From positions 1 through 20,748 of the forward strand of contig CBFHSX010000030.1 of NCBI GenBank assembly GCA_965658615.1: a stretch of DNA of 20,748 bases, given 5' to 3'. Shown here one piece after another: positions 14,060-20,748 of the stretch. Within the stretch, counting starts at the first letter, position 1. Each line of letters begins with the position of its first letter. The translations under genes were made by a program, and so were the position numbers. The stretch is from UBA8337 sp965658615 (GTDB taxonomy: Bacteria > Pseudomonadota > Alphaproteobacteria > RS24). Below the pieces are notes generated by a model that saw nothing but the letters and a program-made list of their open reading frames with translations, searched no databases and was not told the origin of the DNA.

Positions 14060-14551
14060 ATGCTTTTAGCTATTATTGCTGCCTTGGTCATCGTCATATT
14101 GGGTCTGGTGTTTGTGCTGGTGCGGCGACGCCAAGCGGCCCACACGACGGTGTTTGAGCGGGTCGAAAAAGCCCATAAAAAAGATGGCATTGGCGAAGTC
14201 GTCAAGCAGCGCGAAGCCGGTTTTCTGAATATTGTTTACGGGCTGGCGGCCGCCATGGTGGTCGCTGATGGGCGCATAGAGCAGGCCGAGATTGATATGG
14301 CAGAAAAGCTGGGCCATAGGCTGATCCCGAATTTTGACGATGCGGAATTTATCAAAGTCGTCAAAGGGCACAAAAAGCTGCCGCGCTTTAATGATATGGT
14401 TGATACGGTTGCGCCGCTGCTGCCGGGGGAGGTGAAGATCGAGATTTACGATTACCTCTATGCCATTGCCAGTGCCGACGGCAAATTATCGCCGGATGAA
14501 AAGCATTATATCCATCACGTGCAAATGAAATTCGAGCTCGACAAAACGTAA
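14060..14551 (+). CDS. Membrane-anchored TerB-like protein
   Basis: A 163-residue protein: one N-terminal membrane helix (about residues 1-22, then RRRQ), a linker, and a TerB/DjlA-N-like helical domain. The hallmark is a repeated acidic motif, ADGRIEQAE (69-77) and ADGKLSPDE (139-147), which binds metal in characterised TerB proteins; DjlA-type proteins carry a similar domain with a J domain, which is absent here. GGAG eight bases upstream supports ATG 14060 over an in-frame TTG at 14054. It is probably a single-gene unit with its own promoter and terminator. Tellurite resistance as such is not implied; envelope stress sensing or chaperone recruitment is a guess. Confidence 0.82.
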   Translation: MLLAIIAALVIVILGLVFVLVRRRQAAHTTVFERVEKAHKKDGIGEVVKQREAGFLNIVYGLAAAMVVADGRIEQAEIDMAEKLGHRLIPNFDDAEFIKVVKGHKKLPRFNDMVDTVAPLLPGEVKIEIYDYLYAIASADGKLSPDEKHYIHHVQMKFELDKT

Positions 14552-14584
14552 AAAGCCGCCGGGTCGCCCCGACGGCTTTTATCA
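14551..14584. terminator. Bidirectional terminator between convergent genes
   Basis: AAAAGCCG-C-CGGG (14551-14563) pairs with CCCG-A-CGGCTTTT (14567-14580), one mismatch, with a short loop. A tracts before and T tracts after allow it to act for both the TerB-like gene (plus) and the carboxylase operon (minus). It overlaps the TerB-like stop codon by one base. Confidence 0.85.
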
Positions 14585-14596
14585 TTGGTAGATTTT

Positions 14597-15721
14597 TTAA
14601 AGGCCTTTTTGCGGCTCGATAACATATTTCTCGCCGGTTTTCTTCGGCATATAGCGGGCGATATTTTCCGGATCAATGGCTTCTGCCAAAGACAATGTAG
14701 CGGTCACATTGCCGGCAAAAGTGGTTTTAATCTCATCGGCGACACGCGCCTGCATGGCGGCCAGTTTTTCCAGACCGTGCTTTTGCAATTGCGGCGTCAG
14801 CAAATAGCCCGAACAGCCCCAATGCATGCCATAGCTCTGGCTCAGCGTAATTTGCCCCATGCCGAGGCGGCCATAGACATAGACCTGTTTAAACTGGTCG
14901 GAGCCGTAAGTATTGAGGCCTTTGGCGCTGCGCGAGAAAGCGCGTTCCATCGTGCTCAACAGCGTGTCGGGCATGTCGCCCGCGCCAATCGCGTCAAAGG
15001 CGAGGCTGGCGCCGGTCTCGGCAATCGCGTCTTCCAATTGCGTTTTGAAATCGGCATCGGATGAGTTGATGACATATTTGGCACCTTGGCTTTTCAGCAA
15101 TTCGGCTTGCTCGTCTTTGCGGACAATACAGACCAAATCAATGCCGTCTTGCTGGCACAGGCGCAGCAGGATTTGCCCGAGATTGGAGGCGGCGGCCGTA
15201 TGCACCATGGCTTTATGGCCTTCGGCTTTCAATGTTTCGACAAAGCACAATGCGGTCAGCGGGTTGACGAAAGACGAGGCGGCCTCAACGGCGGTCGTGT
15301 CATCCTTATGCGGCAGCACGGCAGTCGCCGGTGATTTGACATATTGCTGATACGACATGCCGGTGACCAAAGAGACCAGCTTGCCTTCCATATGTTTGAC
15401 ATTGTCACCGGCGGCGACCACTGTGCCGGCGCCTTCATTGCCGACCGGCAGGGTCTGGTCAATGCGCGCGCGCATCGGGTCCATCATAGCCGGCGGCACG
15501 GGCGCGACCATTTTTTGCTCATTGCCTTCGGTTACCAGCTTGCCTTTTGAGTAATCGGCAAAGCCGATCAAGGGGAACATATCGGACGGGTTGATCGGCG
15601 CGGCTTCCATGCGCACCACAACCTCATCCGGGCCGGGGGTTGGAATATCGTGGTCGACAATCGACAGCACCAGCTCTTCATTGCCGGTGACGGTTGATAG
15701 AATTTGGCGGTTTCCACTCAT
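14597..15721 (-). CDS. MDR-family zinc-free reductase (quinone/enoyl-thioester reductase-like)
   Basis: A 374-residue medium-chain dehydrogenase/reductase. The N-terminal GroES-like domain shows PINPSDM and GNEGAGTVVAAGDNV; the Rossmann domain uses AAASNLGQILLRLC as cofactor loop and FDAIGAGD further on. The zinc-binding cysteines of alcohol dehydrogenases are absent, placing it with quinone oxidoreductases and enoyl-thioester reductases (MECR/Etr1-like). A long insert (SKGKLVTEGNEQKMVAPVPPAM and on) precedes GNEGAG, so substrate contacts may differ. AAGGAG before the ATG sets the start at 15721; the frame is open upstream but that part overlaps the carboxyltransferase. It is last in the operon, 20 bases after the carboxyltransferase stop, suggesting a role on the same acyl-CoA pathway. 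Confidence 0.88.
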   Translation of the reverse strand: MSGNRQILSTVTGNEELVLSIVDHDIPTPGPDEVVVRMEAAPINPSDMFPLIGFADYSKGKLVTEGNEQKMVAPVPPAMMDPMRARIDQTLPVGNEGAGTVVAAGDNVKHMEGKLVSLVTGMSYQQYVKSPATAVLPHKDDTTAVEAASSFVNPLTALCFVETLKAEGHKAMVHTAAASNLGQILLRLCQQDGIDLVCIVRKDEQAELLKSQGAKYVINSSDADFKTQLEDAIAETGASLAFDAIGAGDMPDTLLSTMERAFSRSAKGLNTYGSDQFKQVYVYGRLGMGQITLSQSYGMHWGCSGYLLTPQLQKHGLEKLAAMQARVADEIKTTFAGNVTATLSLAEAIDPENIARYMPKKTGEKYVIEPQKGL

Positions 15722-15741
15722 GTTTTTCTCCTTTTGAATGG

Positions 15742-17313
15742 TTAGGGCCGCATGCCGGTTAGATAGGGCTGCGGTGGCTGACTGCGATAGGCGTGAAGGG
15801 CCAATTGCAGCCAGCTTATCAGTTTCGGGCGGGTTTCGCGCGGATCGATTATCTCGTGCACGGATAAGCCTTCGGCGCGCGGGAAGGGCGACTGGCTGGC
15901 GGCCAGCATGTCCTCCAATTCTTTTTGTCGTGCCGCGGGGTCGTCGGCGGCGGCGATCTCGCGGCCAAAGGCGACGGCGACGCCTCCCTCGACCGGCAGC
16001 GCCCCACTGGCAGCGCTCGGCCAACTCAGCACATAGCCATCGGGTCCGAAATGCGCTTGGGCGGCGACGCCAAAGGCTTTCAAAACTTGCACGCTGGCCC
16101 AGGGCACACGGCTTTGCAGCACGGCAGAAATGGCAGCCGTGCCGTGGCGTATCGTGCCGGCCTGTTCGCTATCAGGGCCGATCATAAAGCCCGGTTCATC
16201 GACAAAGCTGATAATGGGCAGGTGAAAACTGTTACAAAAATCGGCAAAGCGACGCAGCTTTTGCGCTGCTGCCGCGGTCATGGCACCTGCATAATACATG
16301 CAATCATTGCCGATAATACCGACAGCTTCGCCATTCATGCGCGCCAGACCGGTGATCAGGCTAGGGCCATATTTGCGCGACATTTCAAAAAAGCTCGAAC
16401 CGTCATTTTCTTTGTCGACCACGGCTTCGATAATCTTGCGCATTTGAAAAGGCTGGCGGCGATTGGTCGGTACAATATTGGCCAGCGCGTCCTCACAGCG
16501 GTCGGCTGGATCGGTTGCGGGCAATGTATCGGGCAAGGACCAGGCATTATCCGGCACGAAGGAAAGAAAGCGGGCAATTTGCGCCATAGCGTCGTCTTCA
16601 TCAGCCGCCAGATTATCGATTGCGCCGCTGGCCAAATGTACTTGCGGGCCACCCAATTCCTCTTTCGTCATGTCATGGCCCAGCGCGCGCTTTACCACTT
16701 GCGGGCCGGCAATCAGCACGGCAGCATTTTCGGTCATCACGGAAAAATGCGAGGCGACAAGTCTGGCCGCCGGCAGACCGGCCACCGGACCGAGCGCTGC
16801 GGTTGCCACGGGCACGGCGGAAAGCGTTTGCGCCAAAGGCACAAAGCGCGATTGCGAAAACACCGGCTCGCCAAGCGGGCGGCGGTTTTTCTCATTCGAT
16901 GTGCCCCCCACCGAACCGCCGCCGCCTTCATGCAGGCGGATGAGCGGAAGCTTATAGTGCAGGGCCAATTGCTCGGTATAGACGCTTTTGCGCAAGCCCG
17001 CCGGATTGGGCGAGCCGCCGCGCACGGTGAAGTCCTCACCGCCGACAATTACCTTACGACCGTTAATCGCGCCAAAGCCGAGGATGAAATTGGCCGGCTG
17101 AAAATCCTTCAGATTGCCGTCTGCATCATATTCGGGCACACCGGCGCCTTGTCCGACCTCGTCAAAACTGTCTTTGTCGAGCAGCGCGTCAATGCGCTCA
17201 CGAATGGTCAGGCGGCCTTTTTCATGGTGCTTGGCAACGGCTTCAGCACCGCCTTGCTGTTTAGCCAGCTTGCGGCGGGCATGAATTTCGTCGATCTCGT
17301 CGTCCCAACTCAT
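15742..17313 (-). CDS. Acyl-CoA carboxylase beta (carboxyltransferase) subunit
   Basis: A 523-residue biotin-dependent carboxyltransferase of the propionyl-/methylcrotonyl-CoA carboxylase beta family, which moves CO2 from carboxybiotin to an acyl-CoA. The N-terminal half has KGRLTIRERIDALLDKDSF, GGEDFTVRGGS and the oxyanion loop HEGGGGSVGG (128-137); the C-terminal half has IIGND and VDEPGFMIG (371-379). In place of the usual AYGG segment of PccB proteins it has KAFGVAAQAHFGPDG, so it belongs to a divergent subgroup and the substrate is uncertain (acetyl, propionyl or a branched/aryl acyl). The start lies 3 bases behind the stop of the biotin carrier, so the two are tightly coupled. A 541-codon antisense frame covers the gene and is a shadow. 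Confidence 0.92.
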   Translation of the reverse strand: MSWDDEIDEIHARRKLAKQQGGAEAVAKHHEKGRLTIRERIDALLDKDSFDEVGQGAGVPEYDADGNLKDFQPANFILGFGAINGRKVIVGGEDFTVRGGSPNPAGLRKSVYTEQLALHYKLPLIRLHEGGGGSVGGTSNEKNRRPLGEPVFSQSRFVPLAQTLSAVPVATAALGPVAGLPAARLVASHFSVMTENAAVLIAGPQVVKRALGHDMTKEELGGPQVHLASGAIDNLAADEDDAMAQIARFLSFVPDNAWSLPDTLPATDPADRCEDALANIVPTNRRQPFQMRKIIEAVVDKENDGSSFFEMSRKYGPSLITGLARMNGEAVGIIGNDCMYYAGAMTAAAAQKLRRFADFCNSFHLPIISFVDEPGFMIGPDSEQAGTIRHGTAAISAVLQSRVPWASVQVLKAFGVAAQAHFGPDGYVLSWPSAASGALPVEGGVAVAFGREIAAADDPAARQKELEDMLAASQSPFPRAEGLSVHEIIDPRETRPKLISWLQLALHAYRSQPPQPYLTGMRP

Positions 17314-17316
17314 GTG

Positions 17317-17526
17317 TTAATCCAATGTCGCAATCAGCTGGCCTTCGCCAATCATATCTCCCTCAGCCACATGCAGTTTGGCCAGCGTGCCGGCTTTTGG
17401 GGCGATGATCGGGATTTCCATTTTCATCGATTCGAGGATGACAATGACATCATCGGCAGCGAGGCTGTCCCCCTCGGCGGCCATGAGCTTCCAGACGCTT
17501 CCGGCAATTTCACTTTTGACCTGCAT
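17317..17526 (-). CDS. Compact biotin carboxyl carrier protein
   Basis: A 69-residue single-domain biotinyl/lipoyl carrier. ESMKMEIP (32-39) is the biotinylation motif, with Lys35 as the attachment site, in a hairpin between two four-stranded halves (VWKLMAAEGD and LAKLHVAEGD). It lacks the Pro/Ala-rich N-terminal half of the fatty-acid AccB and is just the carrier domain. GGGAGAG before the ATG at 17526 and a promoter at 17549-17577 set the start; longer frames (to 17601) would run through the promoter. It is the first gene of an operon with the carboxyltransferase. No biotin carboxylase is in the window, so one must come from elsewhere. Confidence 0.93.
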   Translation of the reverse strand: MQVKSEIAGSVWKLMAAEGDSLAADDVIVILESMKMEIPIIAPKAGTLAKLHVAEGDMIGEGQLIATLD

Positions 17527-17548
17527 GATACTCTCCCTATCGGCCCAT

Positions 17549-17577
17549 AGCCTAGCCAGCCCCTGATGCAGGCGCAA
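17549..17577 (-). promoter_or_regulatory. Putative promoter of the carboxylase operon
   Basis: On the minus strand TTGCGC (17577-17572) and TAGGCT (17554-17549) are 17 bases apart, 22 bases before the ATG. It is one of the strongest matches to the shared pattern. The -35 box is part of a palindrome (17573-17590). Confidence 0.6.
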
Positions 17578-17590
17578 GCATAGGCTTGCG
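17573..17590. promoter_or_regulatory. Perfect palindrome (possible operator) between divergent operons
   Basis: CGCAAGC (17573-17579), ATAG, GCTTGCG (17584-17590): 7-bp arms with a 4-base spacer. It overlaps the -35 box of the carboxylase promoter, where a bound repressor would block polymerase. It could also affect the divergent unit at 17641. Confidence 0.5.
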
Positions 17591-17594
17591 TTTC

Positions 17595-17622
17595 TTGCCA
17601 TTTCGTCGCAAAAATCTAAATC
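17595..17622 (+). promoter_or_regulatory. Possible promoter of the small membrane protein/MipA unit
   Basis: TTGCCA (17595-17600), 16 bases, TAAATC (17617-17622), a weak match to the shared pattern, about 18 bases before ATG 17641. Confidence 0.35.
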
Positions 17623-17640
17623 GTAACCAGGAGGCAGAAT

Positions 17641-17826
17641 ATGACAGAGACAAAAGACAAAGATGACTATGTGACGCCGCGTACGGTTTTCATGGGTCTG
17701 CTATTTATGTTCTTCGTCTGGATCAGCGTCATGGTTGTTCTGCCCGCCATAACCGGCAAGCCGGGTGTTGTACAAAATATGCAGTCAGATTTGGAAAATT
17801 CTGATACACCCCAACCGACTGAATAA
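17641..17826 (+). CDS. Small single-pass membrane protein
   Basis: A 61-residue protein with a very good ribosome site (AGGAGG, about 8 bases before the ATG). A charged N terminus (MTETKDKDDYVTPR) is followed by one membrane helix (about 16-38: VFMGLLFMFFVWISVMVVLP) and a polar, acidic C-terminal tail ending in TPQPTE. By the charge pattern the topology is uncertain. No family recognised. It is 43 bases upstream of the MipA/OmpV gene and probably shares its transcript, which would link it to envelope function, but that is inference. Confidence 0.75.
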   Translation: MTETKDKDDYVTPRTVFMGLLFMFFVWISVMVVLPAITGKPGVVQNMQSDLENSDTPQPTE

Positions 17827-17869
17827 AAGACACGCCGTGCCATTTTGTGCGTTTGTAAAGGAAATTGAA

Positions 17870-18712
17870 ATGCGTTTATCATCCGCGCTGACCGCTTGGG
17901 TTTTGCTTGCGAGCGCGCCGGCCATGGCCGCCGAATTGACCGAACCGCTTTGGGAAGTTGGCATTGGCGGCGGTGGGTTTTCCGGCCCGACTTATCCGGG
18001 CGCTGACGACGCGACCACGCAAGCCTTGTTTGTGCCTTTCATTATTTATCGCGGCGAGGTGTTTTCCATCGGCGAAGAAAGCGGCGCACGGGCACTGGCA
18101 TTTGCCAATGAAAAATTTGAATTTGATATTTCGCTCGGTGCCTCTTTGGCCGCCGATACCAGCGAGGATGCCGATCGCGAGGGCATGCCGGATCTGGATT
18201 TTTTGTTCGAGATCGGCCCGCAAGTGATTTACCACGCCGCCAAGGTCGAGCATCAAAACTGGGTCAGCCATTTTGATATGAAGCTGCGGGCCCGCGCCGT
18301 TATCGGCACGGATTTCGGCAGTTTTTCCGATCAGGGTTATATTATCGAGCCGGCTTTGGTTTATGAGCTGAAATCCAAACAAAACAGCCAGCTTGAGTTG
18401 CAACTCGACATTGAAGTGATCAACGGTAGCGAGCGGCTGAACGAATATTTTTACAATGTTGACCCGGCCTATGTGACCGATACGCGCGCCGCCTATCAGG
18501 CCGAAGCCGGTTATATCGGCACGGAGCTTGGTGTCAGCCTATCCTATCCGGTGCGTGATAATTTCCTCATTTTCGCCGGTTTTGACGCCGAGTTTTATAG
18601 TGGCAATGCCAATGCGGACAGCCCGCTTTTTGTCGAGGATACGGCATTTAGCGGCGGCATCGGGCTGGTTTACACATTTTATCAAAGCACAAAGCGCGTC
18701 CCGCGCCGCTAA
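17870..18712 (+). CDS. MipA/OmpV-family outer-membrane protein
   Basis: A 280-residue outer-membrane barrel with a Sec signal peptide (cleavage probably after AMA, residue 20). The opening LWEVGIGGGGFSGPTYPGADD followed by ALFVPFIIYRGEVFSIG is the family hallmark, and later parts (IGPQVIYHA, YEAEAGYIG-like YQAEAGYIGTELGVSLSYPVRDNFLIFAG) fit the barrel pattern. MipA was first described as a scaffold for murein synthase/hydrolase assembly in E. coli; OmpV-type relatives act as osmotic or antimicrobial-responsive barrels. The last strand (GGIGLVYTFYQ) is followed by a basic extension (STKRVPRR) beyond the usual terminal aromatic residue. AAAGGAAATTG upstream supports ATG 17870. It converges on lptD with 24 bases between stops. 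Confidence 0.9.
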   Translation: MRLSSALTAWVLLASAPAMAAELTEPLWEVGIGGGGFSGPTYPGADDATTQALFVPFIIYRGEVFSIGEESGARALAFANEKFEFDISLGASLAADTSEDADREGMPDLDFLFEIGPQVIYHAAKVEHQNWVSHFDMKLRARAVIGTDFGSFSDQGYIIEPALVYELKSKQNSQLELQLDIEVINGSERLNEYFYNVDPAYVTDTRAAYQAEAGYIGTELGVSLSYPVRDNFLIFAGFDAEFYSGNANADSPLFVEDTAFSGGIGLVYTFYQSTKRVPRR

Positions 18713-18736
18713 CCGATAAACACGTCCCGCACGGCT

Positions 18737-20748
18737 TTATTGCGCCGTCATGCCGCCGATCGTCTTCAGTGTGAAGGTAAAGTTAATGCTGGTGTCGGGC
18801 TCAATGCCGGAATTGATGATGCGGCTATAATCGCGCTCAATGCTGACCTGAAAGAGCGTGCACTCATCTTCATAATTCAGTATGGCGCGGCTTTCGACAG
18901 CCATATCGGTCTCGAGATTGTCGCGTGTGCTTGCGGTCAGCGACCAATAGCGATTAAGGCGCCAATCTATACTGCTCGTGGCTTCCTCCAATGGCGTAGT
19001 GCCATTTTGCCCGGCCGCATAAAAACTATGTGCATAGCCCAATTGTACGCGCTCAAAGCCGAGCTGCACATTGGTCTCGCTGCGCAATTCCTTATGGCTG
19101 GTACTGTCGACCCGGGTTTGGCGCATCAGCTTCAGCGGGCCGGCCTGCACGGCGATATCGGCGAGCAGGGCCGAGCGGTCCTCGCCATAGCCGGATCGGG
19201 TCGAATAAACACGGTCGGACAGATTAAACGATTGGCCGACAAACAGTTCGGTTTGCAGGCGCGAGAGAAGATCGAGCTTGTGGGTGACGCCCAGATTGAT
19301 ACGGCTGGCCTCGTCTTTTGTGGCCAGCGGGTTGAAAAGCTGCGCTCGGCTCAGACTGATGGACGCGCCATTGATGAACGGGACATCATCATAATCCTCA
19401 TTTTTTGTTGCCAGCACAATTTGCGCCTGCGGGGCAATGGTTTGCTTGTCATGCGTGCCGATGCGGCGCAGCGGATAGGCTATCGAGAGCGCCGTTGCAT
19501 TGGCCATGAGAAACTCTTCCGCCTCAATGCTTTGGCCCTCAAGCGGGTCATATTGATACGCATCAAGCGCCAGACGGTTGCTGGCATTGAGCACAAAGCC
19601 GCCGCGCGTCGTGTGCTGCCAATCCCAATCGAGCTGACTTGCCGCATGGGTCACATCCGTGCCTTTGCTGCGCGCATCATGTGTCAGCTGATTGGTCAGT
19701 GTCAGACTGCCGCCGAGGATATCTTGCGCAAAGAAATATTGATGCGTCAGGCTGGGCAGGATCATATCCACCGTCGCGCCGGTCTCGGCGCTCAGCGTAT
19801 TGCGAAACTTATAGGCTTCGACGCGCAAGCTCTGATTGGCCCAATCGCGGGTCAGCGACAGTCGATTGGTCAGGCGGTTGGTATTGAGCCGATCATAGCG
19901 TTTGTAGAATAAGTCATCCGATGCGTCCTGCACGGCAAAGTCTAATTGCCAATCGGCCAGCTGAAAACGGCCTGCGCCGGTCAACCCCCAACGCGTCTCA
20001 CGATCCGTATCGGCAGTCAGCTCATTTGACGGGTTATGGATTTGCGCGTTCAATTCATAGCTGCCAAAACGCGTCATATGCCGCCAGTCAATAATTGTTG
20101 ACGGGTCTTGAAACTCGCTGACACGCGGCGCGATGGTGACGTCGTAATTCGGCGCCAGATCGAAGAAATACGGTGTTTCGACCGCGCCACCGAAATCGCC
20201 ATTACTGACAATGCGCGGCGCCAAAAAGCCGCTGCGCTTATCGATCTCAGGCCCGGCATGCGCCATATAGGGCAGGTAAAAAACCGGCACGCCATAAACC
20301 TCCAGGCGCGGGTGTTTGTAAATCACATTTTGTCCGACGCGGTCATAATCGATCTCGCTGGCCTGAATTTGCCAGAGCGGCGCATCTTGCGGGTCTTCGC
20401 ATTCATCGCAAGCGGTAAAGATGGCGTCATTGAGGGCCAGATTATCCGGATTATGCGCGGCGCGCGCAGCTTTCATCCGCCCTTGCGTCGGCAGGGTGAC
20501 CTTTATGCCCTGCAATGTGCCGCTATCGAGTTTGCTGCTCAAGCGGGCGCTGTCAGCTTCAAGGGTGAGGCCATCGCTTTGCGTCAGCGTCATTAGCGTG
20601 TCTATCGTGACGGTTTCTTGGTCGCGATCCATGACCAGCTTTTGCGTGGTTAACCGCTCGTCGCCGCTGCTCAATTCTACATTGCCATTGGCTTCAATGG
20701 CGCCGCTGGCATCATCGATCGATACGCTATCGGCCTCGAGCGCACTCG
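18737..20748 (-). CDS. lptD: LPS-assembly protein LptD (5' part missing)
   Basis: The translocon that inserts LPS into the outer leaflet, with LptE inside and the LptA bridge docking on its N-terminal domain. The visible 670 or so residues cover the end of the OstA/LptA-like jellyroll (ADSVSIDDASGAIEANGNVE, then SSGDERL) and the large C-terminal barrel. Typical features are YKHPRLEVYGVPVFYLPYMAH, RSGFLAPRI, YFFDLAPNYDVTIAPR, and near the end DECTLFQVSIERDY. Cysteines at CDEC in the plug-to-barrel region and in DECTLF are in positions expected for the interdomain disulfides. The frame runs past the right edge, so the start and signal peptide are outside; a TTG at 20674 is not the start. In alphaproteobacteria lptD is often followed by surA-pdxA-ksgA; here the downstream neighbour is instead the convergent MipA gene. 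Confidence 0.95.
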   Translation of the reverse strand, partial: SALEADSVSIDDASGAIEANGNVELSSGDERLTTQKLVMDRDQETVTIDTLMTLTQSDGLTLEADSARLSSKLDSGTLQGIKVTLPTQGRMKAARAAHNPDNLALNDAIFTACDECEDPQDAPLWQIQASEIDYDRVGQNVIYKHPRLEVYGVPVFYLPYMAHAGPEIDKRSGFLAPRIVSNGDFGGAVETPYFFDLAPNYDVTIAPRVSEFQDPSTIIDWRHMTRFGSYELNAQIHNPSNELTADTDRETRWGLTGAGRFQLADWQLDFAVQDASDDLFYKRYDRLNTNRLTNRLSLTRDWANQSLRVEAYKFRNTLSAETGATVDMILPSLTHQYFFAQDILGGSLTLTNQLTHDARSKGTDVTHAASQLDWDWQHTTRGGFVLNASNRLALDAYQYDPLEGQSIEAEEFLMANATALSIAYPLRRIGTHDKQTIAPQAQIVLATKNEDYDDVPFINGASISLSRAQLFNPLATKDEASRINLGVTHKLDLLSRLQTELFVGQSFNLSDRVYSTRSGYGEDRSALLADIAVQAGPLKLMRQTRVDSTSHKELRSETNVQLGFERVQLGYAHSFYAAGQNGTTPLEEATSSIDWRLNRYWSLTASTRDNLETDMAVESRAILNYEDECTLFQVSIERDYSRIINSGIEPDTSINFTFTLKTIGGMTAQ

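Noticed and set aside
14066..14371. Minus-strand open frame inside the TerB-like gene
   Set aside because: No ribosome site or domain; opposite strand shows paired ADG motifs and a membrane helix.
15925..17550. 541-codon plus-strand open frame opposite the carboxyltransferase
   Set aside because: It is longer than the real gene but is rich in His/Arg/Gln with no family motif or ribosome site, and it crosses the biotin carrier and its promoter side; the minus strand has full carboxyltransferase and biotinylation motifs.
18740..19912. 390-codon plus-strand open frame opposite lptD
   Set aside because: LptD motifs on the minus strand are unambiguous; the plus frame is a shadow.
1..20748. CRISPR arrays, tRNA/rRNA genes, insertion sequences, toxin-antitoxin or phage genes
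   Set aside because: No spaced direct repeats, cloverleaf with CCA-type end, transposase motif or known toxin/antitoxin pair was seen on either strand.

Overview
The window reads as one stretch of chromosome from a Gram-negative bacterium, most likely an alphaproteobacterium. Evidence for this is an LptD outer-membrane LPS assembly protein, a MipA/OmpV barrel and a second small barrel, a Tat-exported IorA/IorB-type molybdenum oxidoreductase, and several acyl-CoA-processing families common in that class. The genus cannot be named from sequence alone. The DNA is moderately GC-rich with strong codon bias, which produces many long antisense shadow frames. I see no tRNA or rRNA gene, no CRISPR array, no transposase and no phage gene, and there is no gene-free stretch over 300 bases.

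Layout. (a) 92-2567, plus strand: a short-chain dehydrogenase, a small secreted hypothetical protein and a saccharopine-dehydrogenase-like (trans-acting enoyl reductase type) oxidoreductase. (b) 2704-4740, plus: a secreted 241-residue protein of unknown function ending in a UUCG terminator, a membrane-anchored alpha/beta hydrolase and a probable 45-residue membrane peptide. (c) A cold-shock protein (minus) divergent from an old-yellow-enzyme-family oxidoreductase (plus), which converges on a small secreted protein (minus). (d) 6808-13136, plus: an AGCS sodium/amino-acid symporter, two overlapping hotdog thioesterases, a YghU-type glutathione transferase, and an IorA/IorB pair closed by a strong bidirectional terminator. 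(e) A small outer-membrane barrel (minus) divergent from a membrane-anchored TerB-like protein (plus). (f) 17526-14597, minus: a compact biotin carrier, an acyl-CoA carboxyltransferase and an MDR-family reductase in one operon. (g) 17641-18712, plus: a small membrane protein and a MipA/OmpV barrel, convergent with the 5'-truncated lptD gene that runs off the right edge.

Much of the content is compatible with acyl-CoA/lipid or aromatic-compound turnover (carboxyltransferase plus biotin carrier, thioesterases, enoyl reductase-like proteins, SDR, OYE), alongside envelope maintenance (LptD, MipA, small barrel) and thiol/redox protection (YghU). A shared promoter style, TTGnnn, 16-18 bases, then TAGGCT or a close variant, recurs before many transcription units on both strands and helps decide operons and start codons. 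No single element is clearly a new defence or mobile system. The observations most worth following up are the carboxylase operon that lacks a biotin carboxylase, the paired thioesterases with different acidic catalytic positions, a perfect GC-rich hairpin inside a coding sequence, a likely non-AUG start, and operator-like palindromes in two promoters.
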